A stretch of 64,000 bases of DNA from Gammaproteobacteria bacterium (lineage in GTDB: Bacteria > Pseudomonadota > Gammaproteobacteria > SZUA-229), in assembly GCA_013041745.1 (NCBI GenBank), contig JABDRN010000055.1, positions 1 through 64,000 on the forward strand. Direction: 5' to 3'. The position numbers were made by a program, and so were the translations under genes. Numbering within the stretch: position 1 is the stretch's first letter; every line of letters begins with the position of its first letter. The notes under the pieces were generated by a model. It was not told where the DNA came from. It did no database searches and saw only the letters and a program-made list of their open reading frames with translations. Below are positions 20,224 through 30,456 of this stretch, one piece after another.

Positions 20224-22704
20224 GTGTCAACCATCATTAAAAGCCTGATAAAAGTATTCATACTTTTTGCTGCACTCGCAGCCATTCTTGAATTCCTCGA
20301 GCCGACGCTTACCCTCGATGGCGCGCGCAACACACTCAGTAAAAAACTGCAATCCTATACTGGGCGAGAGATACATATCGATGGCGATATACAGCTCACC
20401 TTATCCTATTCTCCACATCTTCTAGTAAAACGTATTCATATAAAAAATAGTGCTGATTTTGATGATGAAGATTTTATTACGATAAGTGAAGTCAGTATCG
20501 AGATACGGCTATTACCTCTTCTGCAAGGCCAGATACACCTGAGCGATATCTCCGCTGACCAGGCAAAAATCGACTTCCATCAAAAAGCCGACGGCGACAA
20601 TAACTGGTCACCGGCAGAAACTACTGAAACAGTGGAGGTTACCACCAGGGAACCTTCTGACAGCAAAGATGGCAGCTTTGATATCGAGCGCATAATTCTG
20701 GGCAAAATAGAACTGACCAATATCGACATCCTGTACAGGGATGACACGCGCCAACAGAGCCTGAAAAATAGATTTGACCAGTTACTCATCGATATAAGTG
20801 ATGAAACAAAACCTGTGGCCGAGATCAACGGCAGCATCGAAGATCATCCCTACGCTATCGTTATTCAATCTGAATCACTCGACCGCCTGTTAGCAGGAGA
20901 GCCGTTGACACTTCGTGGCACAGGACACGTTGCCAACAGACAAACAAGTATTCACGCCGACATACAGTTCAAAGAAGGTGAGTTTATCTCCAACCTGGAT
21001 TTCGATGTCAAAGATGTCGATCTTGGCCTGTTACTGAATGAACTTAAAATCATTCCTGACCTGACAGCAGTAACCGAAAACATCAACATCAAGTCAAGGC
21101 TAAAGGGTAAAGACCTCGCCGAATTATATGAACGGGCAGAGATCTCATTAGAACTGGGTAAGGGCTATTGGCACCTGCAGCAGAAAAAAACAGGGAAAGA
21201 CAAGGAGCTCATGTTCAACCGCGCTTCTTCTTTTGTCTCATGGAAGCAAGCCGTTGAATTGAGCATAGATGGAAGAATCGATGACACATCAATCACGATC
21301 GACCTCAAAAGCAATCGGCTTGAGGAGTTTTTCGATGATATCGAGAAGTTAGATATCGACCTGGTTGCCAGAGTCGCCAAGACTGAGATGACATTAAAGG
21401 GAGACCTTGCGCTACCTATAAATAGCAGATTATTTTCACTTGATATAACGATTCGTGGCGAAAATATGGAAAAACTGAACCCGATAATCAACACCGAATT
21501 CCCGCCGATCAATAACTATACACTGTCCGGGAAGCTCATCGCTAACGATACAGGTTATATCCTGAAATCTGCAGCGGCATCCATCGGAGAATCAAAACTG
21601 CAGGCTTCTGTCGTCATCGATACTAATGCGATAAAACCTTTATGGTATATCAATCTTAACAGCCAGCAGATCCAACTTGAAGACTTTGCATTTAGCGGCC
21701 TGGACCTGACTGAGAACGCATCAACTGACGACAGTATCGCAGTGTCTCAAAAGAAAACTTCTCGAGAAAGACCTTTACTCGAGTATCTTCGTCAGCTGGA
21801 AGAAGCATTAAAAACCCCAGCAATGCATTTAGATCTAAATCTCAATGTTGGTAAAGTGCTCTCAGGGAGAGACCAGCTGGGCAAAGCACAGTTGAAATTA
21901 CATCTTCGCGACGACATATTCATCATCGAAAACGCCAAACTTGAAATCCCTGGCGGAATTATCTCGTCATCGATATCACTCAAGCGTGGCAACGATGAAG
22001 CAAGCGGCCATGTTAGCCTCGACATTGATAAACTCGATTACGGGATTACTACCCGTCTTTTTCAGCCGGACTCAACGATAGATGGCAAGATCAGCACCAG
22101 GATAGCCCTGGACCTTGGCGGCAAAGATTTCACCCGGCTTCTCGAGAGAGCAAGCGGCCAGGTCGATTTTGCAGTCTGGCCAAAAAACACGAAACCAACC
22201 AAAGCGCTCAACCTGTGGACGACCAACCTCTACCTGATATTGTTACCGGAACTCAAGAAAAAAGAATCTCTCGTCAACTGCCTGGTCGGTTTACTAGATA
22301 TCGACGACGGTATGATGAAAGAGGAACTTTTTGCTATCGATACCACAAAACTGTGGATATATGGAAACCTGGATGTCGACTTCAAACAGGAACAGATCGA
22401 GTTATCCCTGTTCCCCGTATCGAAGACTGCTCGCCTGTTTTCATTAGAGACGCCGTTAAGGGCACAAGGCAGTTTTTCCAGCATCAATCTGCTGCTTAAC
22501 CCCATAGATCTCACGGGCACCTATATCAACTTCATAACCAGCCCCTTGCATGTGCCAGTACGCAGAATCTTTGCTGACAAGGTGCTCGAAGATGGCAGTA
22601 CGATATGTGAACGCCTGTTCGACCGCGATCATGTAACAAGACTAAAGGCTAAAGCAGAAACAAAGTCCCAGCAAGAAATTGAGGAATTACTGGAATCATA
22701 TTAG
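20224..22704 (+). CDS. AsmA-family protein (GTG start)
   Basis: N-terminal TM, repeated beta-rich AsmA-like segments; C-terminal region DLGGKDFTRLLERASGQVDFAVWP. Confidence 0.85.
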   Translation: MSTIIKSLIKVFILFAALAAILEFLEPTLTLDGARNTLSKKLQSYTGREIHIDGDIQLTLSYSPHLLVKRIHIKNSADFDDEDFITISEVSIEIRLLPLLQGQIHLSDISADQAKIDFHQKADGDNNWSPAETTETVEVTTREPSDSKDGSFDIERIILGKIELTNIDILYRDDTRQQSLKNRFDQLLIDISDETKPVAEINGSIEDHPYAIVIQSESLDRLLAGEPLTLRGTGHVANRQTSIHADIQFKEGEFISNLDFDVKDVDLGLLLNELKIIPDLTAVTENINIKSRLKGKDLAELYERAEISLELGKGYWHLQQKKTGKDKELMFNRASSFVSWKQAVELSIDGRIDDTSITIDLKSNRLEEFFDDIEKLDIDLVARVAKTEMTLKGDLALPINSRLFSLDITIRGENMEKLNPIINTEFPPINNYTLSGKLIANDTGYILKSAAASIGESKLQASVVIDTNAIKPLWYINLNSQQIQLEDFAFSGLDLTENASTDDSIAVSQKKTSRERPLLEYLRQLEEALKTPAMHLDLNLNVGKVLSGRDQLGKAQLKLHLRDDIFIIENAKLEIPGGIISSSISLKRGNDEASGHVSLDIDKLDYGITTRLFQPDSTIDGKISTRIALDLGGKDFTRLLERASGQVDFAVWPKNTKPTKALNLWTTNLYLILLPELKKKESLVNCLVGLLDIDDGMMKEELFAIDTTKLWIYGNLDVDFKQEQIELSLFPVSKTARLFSLETPLRAQGSFSSINLLLNPIDLTGTYINFITSPLHVPVRRIFADKVLEDGSTICERLFDRDHVTRLKAKAETKSQQEIEELLESY

Positions 22705-22768
22705 CAGCAAACTTGTATATGAAAATAATGTTTATAGTACTTTCAGCGGTACATAAACAGTGCTGTCA

Positions 22769-23962
22769 TCACTTATCGATACCATAGCCTGGCGGAGACC
22801 TTTTCCACTGGTATCCCTCGAGTGCCATCTGGCGACCGACATTGAACAACCTGGTCATATATTCCTTATCAAAAGGCTCACTGGATTGCTCATCAAAACT
22901 TTCTGGTATATAAGCAAGATGGTACTCGATACCGTCACGCTGTGTTGCGAGATAAATCCGGTATGCATCACCAAGCACGGCACTGCCCATCAATGAATCC
23001 ATACTGCGTAATGCAATCGGGATAGTACTGCGCTCGACACTCTCCCAGTCTTTTCTCCATACGCCATTACGTAATATATACACCTTAGGCTTTCCTTTCA
23101 CTTCCAGCTTCTCAGCCAGTTTTCCCCAGTCGAGGCCGATAGGATAAAGATACACAACGGATGTCGCTCCGCCGTCGACATGCAGCTCGTCATAACGTTT
23201 AGCATTAGCCTCAACCTCAAACATCACCGGTGGAAAAGCGGCAGGAATCGAAGCAGAAGCCAGCATGACATCACGGATGAGCTGTAAGGCCTGCGGCGTA
23301 CCTACAGATGCGATACGGCCGATGTTCCAGGCAACCGGTCGAGCTGCATCGAGATTAGTAGTAACGATATCCAGCACACGGCCTTTCTTGTATTCTGCCG
23401 CTATTGCCGCCATGACATCCTCATCGACATATTTGGCAAGCTTCTCACGTAGTGGCGATGCATCGGTGGCTGCGTCACCAAACAATGCTTTCAGGCCGCT
23501 ACGTGGCTTTACGATATCTGTCGTTGAATAACTGGTATATATCTCCCTGATGACATGATCATAGTCAGGCCCGAGAAATGCAAAGGGTGCGATCAGTGCA
23601 CCGGTACTAACGCCGGTAACTACGGTAAATTCCGGCCGTGTTCCAGCTTCTGTCCAGCCACACAATAAACCTGCTCCGAAAGCACCACGCTGGCCACCGC
23701 CCGATATCGCCAGGTAATTATGCTCACGGCCATAAGTCGCCGGATAGCGTTTTTTCAGATCATCTTTCGTTAAGTTAAGCCAGTCATCTATTTCAGCTGG
23801 CGGCTCATCTGCCCAGTCGCGCGCACCCTCAATACCGGGTATCACTGCAACATCACTCAGCGACTCAGGCAACGGGTTACGTTCAGGTAAATTGGAGCAG
23901 CCTGTCGTCACAACCAGGATGCATAGAAAAAAATATACAGCTCTCAATACTGACTCACTCAT
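22769..23962 (-). CDS. Patatin-like phospholipase lipoprotein
   Basis: LAISGGGQRGAFGAGLLCGWTE; GVSTGALIAPFAFL; VDGGATSVVYLYP. Confidence 0.92.
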   Translation of the reverse strand: MSESVLRAVYFFLCILVVTTGCSNLPERNPLPESLSDVAVIPGIEGARDWADEPPAEIDDWLNLTKDDLKKRYPATYGREHNYLAISGGGQRGAFGAGLLCGWTEAGTRPEFTVVTGVSTGALIAPFAFLGPDYDHVIREIYTSYSTTDIVKPRSGLKALFGDAATDASPLREKLAKYVDEDVMAAIAAEYKKGRVLDIVTTNLDAARPVAWNIGRIASVGTPQALQLIRDVMLASASIPAAFPPVMFEVEANAKRYDELHVDGGATSVVYLYPIGLDWGKLAEKLEVKGKPKVYILRNGVWRKDWESVERSTIPIALRSMDSLMGSAVLGDAYRIYLATQRDGIEYHLAYIPESFDEQSSEPFDKEYMTRLFNVGRQMALEGYQWKRSPPGYGIDK

Positions 23963-23988
23963 AAATAGTATTTTTTGACTTTTACATC

Positions 23989-24276
23989 CTATTCAGGCGG
24001 CTCATCTGGTGATTGATCTGAGTAATCCGGCTTTGTCTCGTCGAGAACCTTGATGCCCTTTTTTCTCTGGGTATGAACGATCTCCAGTTCTTTTTCCAGA
24101 CGATTGCGCTTGAGCTCGTCTTCTGTCGACGCCAGTTTCTCCTTGAGCTTGTTCTCCTTATGCTTCAGATCTTTCAGCAATTTTTTAAGTTTCTTACGAT
24201 AATTTTTTTTCTTGCTGGCTTCCGGTTCCAGCATATCACCGAGTTTATCTAGCAGAGTGTTCAAGCCCATCAGCAT
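23989..24276 (-). CDS. Small charged coiled-coil protein, hypothetical
   Basis: Lys/Glu-rich heptads; overlaps the end of the upstream gene. Confidence 0.55.
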   Translation of the reverse strand: MLMGLNTLLDKLGDMLEPEASKKKNYRKKLKKLLKDLKHKENKLKEKLASTEDELKRNRLEKELEIVHTQRKKGIKVLDETKPDYSDQSPDEPPE

Positions 24277-26107
24277 GCTCCGTATTGAGTGTTTCGTCTT
24301 GTGGTACCGGATTTTTAGTATTTACATTATCAAGGTCATGATAGTCATCAAGTATGTCATGAACCGTCTGGGTCAGGTCGCTATCTCTCGCCACATACAA
24401 AGTTTCAGCCGCCTGGATCAAGCTTGACATGATATTTATAGCATAGCCGCTGTCATTCATCAGTGATGAGCCCATGATCGGGCTGATCGCACCTCTTCCT
24501 ATCAGATCTGATAGAGAATTGTTAAATTTCTCTCTGTCTTCATTGACTATCTGTTTCAATGCTTCCAGAGATGTCATATCGATCACACCGCCTTCAGCAT
24601 TACGCAGGTCATCTATCTCTCTGATGATGTAAGCGATCTTCATTCGGATCTGGTTATAGGCAGCTTTCATATCCTTATTACCCGGTCCAACATATCGCAC
24701 CAGGTTCTTCTGCAGATGTTTTGTGTCCTTCACCGACTCAACAATATTCATGCTGGCATCCCTTAACCAGTGAATTCTTGCAGAATGCTCATCATGGCGT
24801 GAAAACGTCGTGGTGCTGATAAATGCGATGATAGCGCTGTAGATACCCTTGATTCGCCGCTCATAGACAGCGTCGATATCCAGCTGATGTATGCGGCTCT
24901 GTGAGGATGCGACCTGTTCGATATCAGCATCTGACATAACATCTTCTTTTCTAAAACCTAATCCGTTGATTATTACGCGTAATGCTGCATCGAAGATACG
25001 TATCGTCTCATTTCTCAGCGCCTCAACGGCAGTGCCAGGATAATCTGCCGACAGATCGCTAAGATACTTCGGCTGATCAACTTCAGGGACTTTTTCTGGA
25101 ATTACCCTTTCCAGGGTTGTCACAAGTTTACCGATAAACGGCAACATCACCAGCACACCGATGAGATTGAATATAGTATGAAATACTGCAAGCTTTAGAG
25201 AATAGTCATCATCTGCGATATCGACCTGTTTAGCAAACCAGTCGATGAATTCCATCAACTGGTAGATCAGCGCAATCGCGATGATGCCTGTCACCAGGTT
25301 GAAGATGAGGTGAGCAGAAGCCAGTCGCTTTCCAGCCTCATTGGCGCTCATCGCGCCGATGATTGCGGTGATAGTGGTGCCGACATTTGAGCCGATCGCT
25401 AATGCAAGTGCATTTTCATAACTGATCTGGTTGACCGATAATGCGGTGATGATGAGCACCAGTGTGGCGTGACTGGATTGCATCACCACTGTTGCGATGA
25501 TTCCGATCAGCGCAAAAAGAAAAAGGCCGGGATATCCTGATACAGAGAACTGGGAGAGATCGATGTTACCGCTGAAAGCATCGAAACCTTCCTTCATATA
25601 GTGGATACCCAGGAACAGAAAACCAAGTCCAGACAGGATATAACCCGCGCCTTTCAGCTGCTTGGATGGCTGGAACATCATGATCACACCAAACACCAGC
25701 ATGGGCATCGCGTATGATGCAATATTGACCTTGAGACCGAAACCTGCGACCAGCCAGGCACCTGTGGTGGTACCGAGGTTTGCGCCAAAGATGATACCGA
25801 TTCCTGCAGCCAGTGTTATCAGCCCTGCGCTTAGAAACGAGATAGTAATGACCGAGACCAGGGAACTTGACTGCATGATCGTGGTGCTGATAATACCAAA
25901 GCCAAGGCTGTGATAAGTACTCGATGTAGTATGGCGTAACAGTCTTTCCAGGGCGCCACCGGTAAAGGCACGAAAGCCTTCTTCCAGTGACAGCATACCG
26001 AACAGGAAAATCGCTACGCCGGCAGATATCGTCTTGAAATCAGGACTCATCCAGAATCCAAAGCCAAGGATCAGCAATATCGTCGGCAGCAGTATTCTTC
26101 TTAACAT
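24245..26107 (-). CDS. Na+/Pi cotransporter family protein with C-terminal PhoU-like domain
   Basis: FGANLGTTTGAWLVA, GSNVGTTITAIIGAMSANEAGKRLA, QSSSLVSVITISF. Confidence 0.93.
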   Translation of the reverse strand: MLRRILLPTILLILGFGFWMSPDFKTISAGVAIFLFGMLSLEEGFRAFTGGALERLLRHTTSSTYHSLGFGIISTTIMQSSSLVSVITISFLSAGLITLAAGIGIIFGANLGTTTGAWLVAGFGLKVNIASYAMPMLVFGVIMMFQPSKQLKGAGYILSGLGFLFLGIHYMKEGFDAFSGNIDLSQFSVSGYPGLFLFALIGIIATVVMQSSHATLVLIITALSVNQISYENALALAIGSNVGTTITAIIGAMSANEAGKRLASAHLIFNLVTGIIAIALIYQLMEFIDWFAKQVDIADDDYSLKLAVFHTIFNLIGVLVMLPFIGKLVTTLERVIPEKVPEVDQPKYLSDLSADYPGTAVEALRNETIRIFDAALRVIINGLGFRKEDVMSDADIEQVASSQSRIHQLDIDAVYERRIKGIYSAIIAFISTTTFSRHDEHSARIHWLRDASMNIVESVKDTKHLQKNLVRYVGPGNKDMKAAYNQIRMKIAYIIREIDDLRNAEGGVIDMTSLEALKQIVNEDREKFNNSLSDLIGRGAISPIMGSSLMNDSGYAINIMSSLIQAAETLYVARDSDLTQTVHDILDDYHDLDNVNTKNPVPQDETLNTEHADGLEHSAR

Positions 26108-26223
26108 GTATTAATATCCAGGCATGTATTACTCAAGATCGATTTAGTTTAATACGGCATTATCGATAGACCACTTATACCGCTACAGTCTACAACACAA
26201 TCATAAGGTAACAACAGTTTTTG

Positions 26224-26487
26224 CTATTCGACACGGTCGAGCCAATATTCAGAAATTAAGGTATCTTCCAGCACGAACAACTGGTTGAAGCTGTCTTTTC
26301 GACCATGCGCAAGATTGAGCGTGGCAACACGTATTACCGAACCTGGAAAATCTCGTTGAGGGGCGATACTGTCGTCAGCCCTGATATCAGTGTGGTAGAT
26401 CGTGCGCTGCTTATCGGCTGTTGCGCATGCCAGGAGCAATAATAGATTCAATACCAGTATTACAGGCCGGTAGGGCACGATACACAT
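26224..26487 (-). pseudogene. Truncated endonuclease/exonuclease/phosphatase (EEP)-like fragment
   Basis: Lipoprotein-like signal then VIRVATLNLAHGRKDSFNQLFV, typical EEP N-terminus, then stop. Confidence 0.55.
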
Positions 26488-26488
26488 G

Positions 26489-28918
26489 TCACCGATTCTG
26501 ATAGCGGTTCAGGTCAAAGATACCGGACAACCTGGGCTGTTCACGTGAGTATTGCCGGTTAAACCAGTCTGCGTGCTGCCAGAAGTCTTCACTGGTACGC
26601 CGCTGCCCATAGCGTGCAACAAACTGTTCATAGTCCTTCCGGTTCTCGATCGCATTGTAGCTATCGACAAAGTTCTCGATGTCATCAATCTCAACCACAT
26701 AGAAGAAGTCGGGATATGAACCTTCCAGCCATCTGACCACGGTCTGTGTATCATTTCTATAATCACGACGGTCATGCAGGCTCTCATGCTGAAACATGGA
26801 AGTAACGCTGTGATATGCCTTATTGCTGATCATAGTATAGGCAATATCATCTTTTGGTTTACCTCCCATCTTGACACGGACAAAAGCGACATCAGGCAAA
26901 ATCTTCACGACCAGGCCTTCCATCTCTGTCGCCCGCTGCATCGCTTTATCAGCACGTAACACTTCTTTGCTTGCCTCAGGCTGACATTCATCTTGCCTGC
27001 AGCGGTTGATGAAATCGCCATCACCTGCCAGGGGGCCGAGATGCCGCTCGAGATGCTGGTAGAGCTCACGCTGTGGATTATCGGTCCTGTATCCGCTGAC
27101 AAAATCCATATTCATCCAGCGATCGACCCCGGCGATATCTCCATCACCCTGTCGAATACCCTGGTTCCATCCGTCGCGGATTAACTGTCGTTTTTCTACA
27201 GGCAGAAAGGTTAAAAAATAGTCCTCTCCTTCGGTACGTAGAAAATCCATATACAGACGGGCATTAAGCTGATGCCCCAGATTGCCGTAGACATCATAAC
27301 CGGCAACCAGCAGGTAGTGTATGCGCTCAAGTACCGAATAATCGATCACCCAGGCAGTTTCCGGATAATCACCGATAAAACCAAAATTCACCGATGCACT
27401 ATCAAGGTGCCTGAATATGGTCAGCGCCGCGTTCGGGTTTTTTCCGCCCCCTTTCCAGATATAGTCCATCGCATCACGAATATCGACAGGGCCATTGTTT
27501 TTAACTGTCGCCACCTTCGACTGAAAGTACTCCTCTATCAGAGTCTTGTAATGTGTTTTGCTTGCCAGTAACTTAAAGTTGTCTTCCAGTTCTGCGGGGG
27601 ATGCCAGATAATCAGCCGTCTTATTCAGAAACTCGTCCTTGAGCATCATGATATCGGCATCCGGATCAAAGAATACTACCCAGAACTGGTCTTCGATCAC
27701 ACTCAGTGCAGTCTGCCCGCGACAGACTGGCCCCTTGATGAAGCCCTCGATAAAGAAACGTGCTTCATCGAGCAGGAACTTATAGCGCGAGCTGACGGGT
27801 ATGGCAGCAAAGGCTTTTATCGGATTGGAGGCGACGTCAGGCTTGTAAGAAGGCAGACTGGTGACTTCATATTCGGCATCGTAGAACAACTCTTTTAATC
27901 GCTGCATACGTTTGTCTGACAGATCGTACACCATATGCGTTTTGGCTACGATACTACCCTGATGGCGGATAATACGATAATAAACTTTTTTAGCCGGATC
28001 GTTATAGGGGCGCCTTGTCGCAATGACTTCGACAGGCTTTCCGGAAGCTGTACTTGAACGCACCAGCCGATAGAATTCGCGGTCATCCGTTCCTTCAAAG
28101 TGCAGATGGGCCTGGAAAAGATGTTCATAAAGGTAGCGGGCGACAAGCCTGGCCTTGTTGTCACTGGTGCCACTGGTACCCTGGTTGAGCAGCGCCTCCC
28201 ATTGCTCGATCTGTTTTTCAGCAATTTTTGAGGGCACATCATCATCGGGCATGGGGGCGCCCTGGGCCAGCCAGTGCACCAGTGTGGTATGTTCTTCTCT
28301 GCTCAGGTTTGGCAGCGCATAGGGCATACCCCCCTTAGGATGTTTAGCAGCATAATCGTCAAACTCGTCCACAGTCGGGCATGTCTGGGCTCGGTCGAGA
28401 GTGACATCGAAATCATCGCTGAGCATGCCGGTGCGTGCCTGCGGGTACAGCTGCTTCTGACGCAACATGCGATACAAGACAGAATCTTCCAGATTTCTGA
28501 CCTTGTTAGCTTCACCCTCATTCAGCACTGGCTCAAATCCTTTCTGCCGCCATTCTTCGGTAGTCATGGCGTCGATAAACAATCGTGTGGGTTCTGCTGC
28601 CGTCAGACGAGCCGCATCGTAGACTTTTTCTTTATTGGAACCACGGTGGATGCCTTCGGCAGATGTCAGTTTTAACTGGCAGGGTGCATCGTAGCAGCCG
28701 TGACAGACAACACAACGGTTTTCCAGGACAGGCTGAACCTCTTCCTTAAAAGATATTTTTTCTTCGGGCAATGTGTACAGCAGATCATACTCGACCGTCG
28801 CCTGCTCTGCAGTGATCGATTTCTCTGAAGATGAGCAGGCGGACAGGAAGAACGAGAGTAATATAAGACCAGTCAGCAGCCTTGTTTGTTTTATTATTGA
28901 TGCAACAAATATTTTCAT
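26489..28918 (-). CDS. cti: Fatty acid cis-trans isomerase
   Basis: Cytochrome-like CVVCHGCYDAPCQLKLTS near the N-terminus; overall length and MPYALPNLSREEHTTLVHWLAQGAP. Confidence 0.9.
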   Translation of the reverse strand: MKIFVASIIKQTRLLTGLILLSFFLSACSSSEKSITAEQATVEYDLLYTLPEEKISFKEEVQPVLENRCVVCHGCYDAPCQLKLTSAEGIHRGSNKEKVYDAARLTAAEPTRLFIDAMTTEEWRQKGFEPVLNEGEANKVRNLEDSVLYRMLRQKQLYPQARTGMLSDDFDVTLDRAQTCPTVDEFDDYAAKHPKGGMPYALPNLSREEHTTLVHWLAQGAPMPDDDVPSKIAEKQIEQWEALLNQGTSGTSDNKARLVARYLYEHLFQAHLHFEGTDDREFYRLVRSSTASGKPVEVIATRRPYNDPAKKVYYRIIRHQGSIVAKTHMVYDLSDKRMQRLKELFYDAEYEVTSLPSYKPDVASNPIKAFAAIPVSSRYKFLLDEARFFIEGFIKGPVCRGQTALSVIEDQFWVVFFDPDADIMMLKDEFLNKTADYLASPAELEDNFKLLASKTHYKTLIEEYFQSKVATVKNNGPVDIRDAMDYIWKGGGKNPNAALTIFRHLDSASVNFGFIGDYPETAWVIDYSVLERIHYLLVAGYDVYGNLGHQLNARLYMDFLRTEGEDYFLTFLPVEKRQLIRDGWNQGIRQGDGDIAGVDRWMNMDFVSGYRTDNPQRELYQHLERHLGPLAGDGDFINRCRQDECQPEASKEVLRADKAMQRATEMEGLVVKILPDVAFVRVKMGGKPKDDIAYTMISNKAYHSVTSMFQHESLHDRRDYRNDTQTVVRWLEGSYPDFFYVVEIDDIENFVDSYNAIENRKDYEQFVARYGQRRTSEDFWQHADWFNRQYSREQPRLSGIFDLNRYQNR

Positions 28919-29110
28919 TCGATTATCTCTCTGAATACAATCTGCACAGGTACACTAAACCAAGAGTCGGTATTGTTTTATTCATACCAAGCTGTATACA
29001 TGCTAATCCAGCTTTGCTGCTCTCTATCTCCATAGATTTACATATCCGCATCAACATCCTATCAAATACTTAGTTTTCTGTTAATAAATCAAACACGGTA
29101 CAATAATGCG

Positions 29111-30406
29111 ATGAGTGATAAACAGAAAGCAATGCTTGATGATGACCGGGATCATATCTGGCACCCTTACAGTTCGACAAATTCTAATGTACCTGTTTTT
29201 GCTGTCAGATCGGCCAAAGGTGTCCATCTGACCCTTGAGGATGGCAAGCAGCTGATCGACGGTATGTCGTCGTGGTGGTGCGCTATCCATGGCTATAATG
29301 TCCCCGAGTTAAACACTGCTATCGAACAGCAACTCGATGATATGGCACATGTCATGTTCGGTGGCCTGACCCATGCACCGGCGATCAAGCTGTGTAACAA
29401 ACTGATCGAGATCACTCCTGAAAAATTAGAGACCGTATTCCTGGCAGATTCGGGGTCGGTTTCCGTCGAGATCGCCATGAAGATGGCGATACAGTACTGG
29501 CAGGCCAGAAAACTGCCAAAAAAACAAAAATTTATCAGCCTGAAGAATGGCTATCATGGCGACACACTCGGTGCGATGTCAGTCTGTGACCCGGTTACCG
29601 GTATGCACACCCTGTTCTCGGAGGTGCTGGCAAAGAACTATTTTGCCCCCTCTCCCAAATGCAAGTTCGGTGACAGCTGCCAGCCACAGCATATCGAAGA
29701 GCTGAAGGAAATTTTAAGCACACATCATAAATCGATCGCAGCCTTGATCCTTGAACCCGTGGTACAGGGCGCAGGCGGTATGAAGTTTTATTCGCCTGAT
29801 TATCTGAAGCAGGCTAAAGCTCTATGTGAGCAGTATGATGTATTGCTTATCGCCGACGAGATCGCCACCGGTTTTGGACGCAGCGGTAAGCTATTTGCCT
29901 GTGAACATGCAGCCATCTCACCTGACATCATGTGTATAGGCAAATCTCTCACCGGTGGCTACATGACCATGGCTGCGACACTGTGTACGAGAGAAGTCAG
30001 TGACATGATAAGCAATAATCCGCCATACGCTTTTATGCATGGCCCGACCTTTATGGCCAACCCGCTCGCCTGTAGCGTCGCTTTAGAAAGCATCCATCTG
30101 TTACTGGCATCAGACTGGCAACAGAAGGTTCATAACATAGAGCAGCAGCTGAATGATGGACTGGCGCCGTGCAAGGCAATAGACGATGTCGCCGATGTCA
30201 GGGTACTGGGTGCGATCGGCGTGGTCGAATTAAAACAAGCTGTCAACATGTCGAAAATTCAACAGGCATTTGTCGACGCGGGGGTATGGATTCGCCCCTT
30301 CGGCAAGCTGGTGTACCTGATGCCGCCCTATATAATCGAGACCGCTGAAATAAACATATTATGTGACGCAGTCTTCTGCATACTTAACGATGGTAAACAC
30401 CTATAA
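29111..30406 (+). CDS. bioA: Adenosylmethionine-8-amino-7-oxononanoate aminotransferase
   Basis: HIWHPYSS, DGMSSWWCAIHGYNVPELN, DEIATGFGRSGKLFACEHA. Confidence 0.96.
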   Translation: MSDKQKAMLDDDRDHIWHPYSSTNSNVPVFAVRSAKGVHLTLEDGKQLIDGMSSWWCAIHGYNVPELNTAIEQQLDDMAHVMFGGLTHAPAIKLCNKLIEITPEKLETVFLADSGSVSVEIAMKMAIQYWQARKLPKKQKFISLKNGYHGDTLGAMSVCDPVTGMHTLFSEVLAKNYFAPSPKCKFGDSCQPQHIEELKEILSTHHKSIAALILEPVVQGAGGMKFYSPDYLKQAKALCEQYDVLLIADEIATGFGRSGKLFACEHAAISPDIMCIGKSLTGGYMTMAATLCTREVSDMISNNPPYAFMHGPTFMANPLACSVALESIHLLLASDWQQKVHNIEQQLNDGLAPCKAIDDVADVRVLGAIGVVELKQAVNMSKIQQAFVDAGVWIRPFGKLVYLMPPYIIETAEINILCDAVFCILNDGKHL

Positions 30407-30456
30407 TCTGAGATAATCTTATTTAAAACTATTGCTCACTAACCAGGGTTACAACC

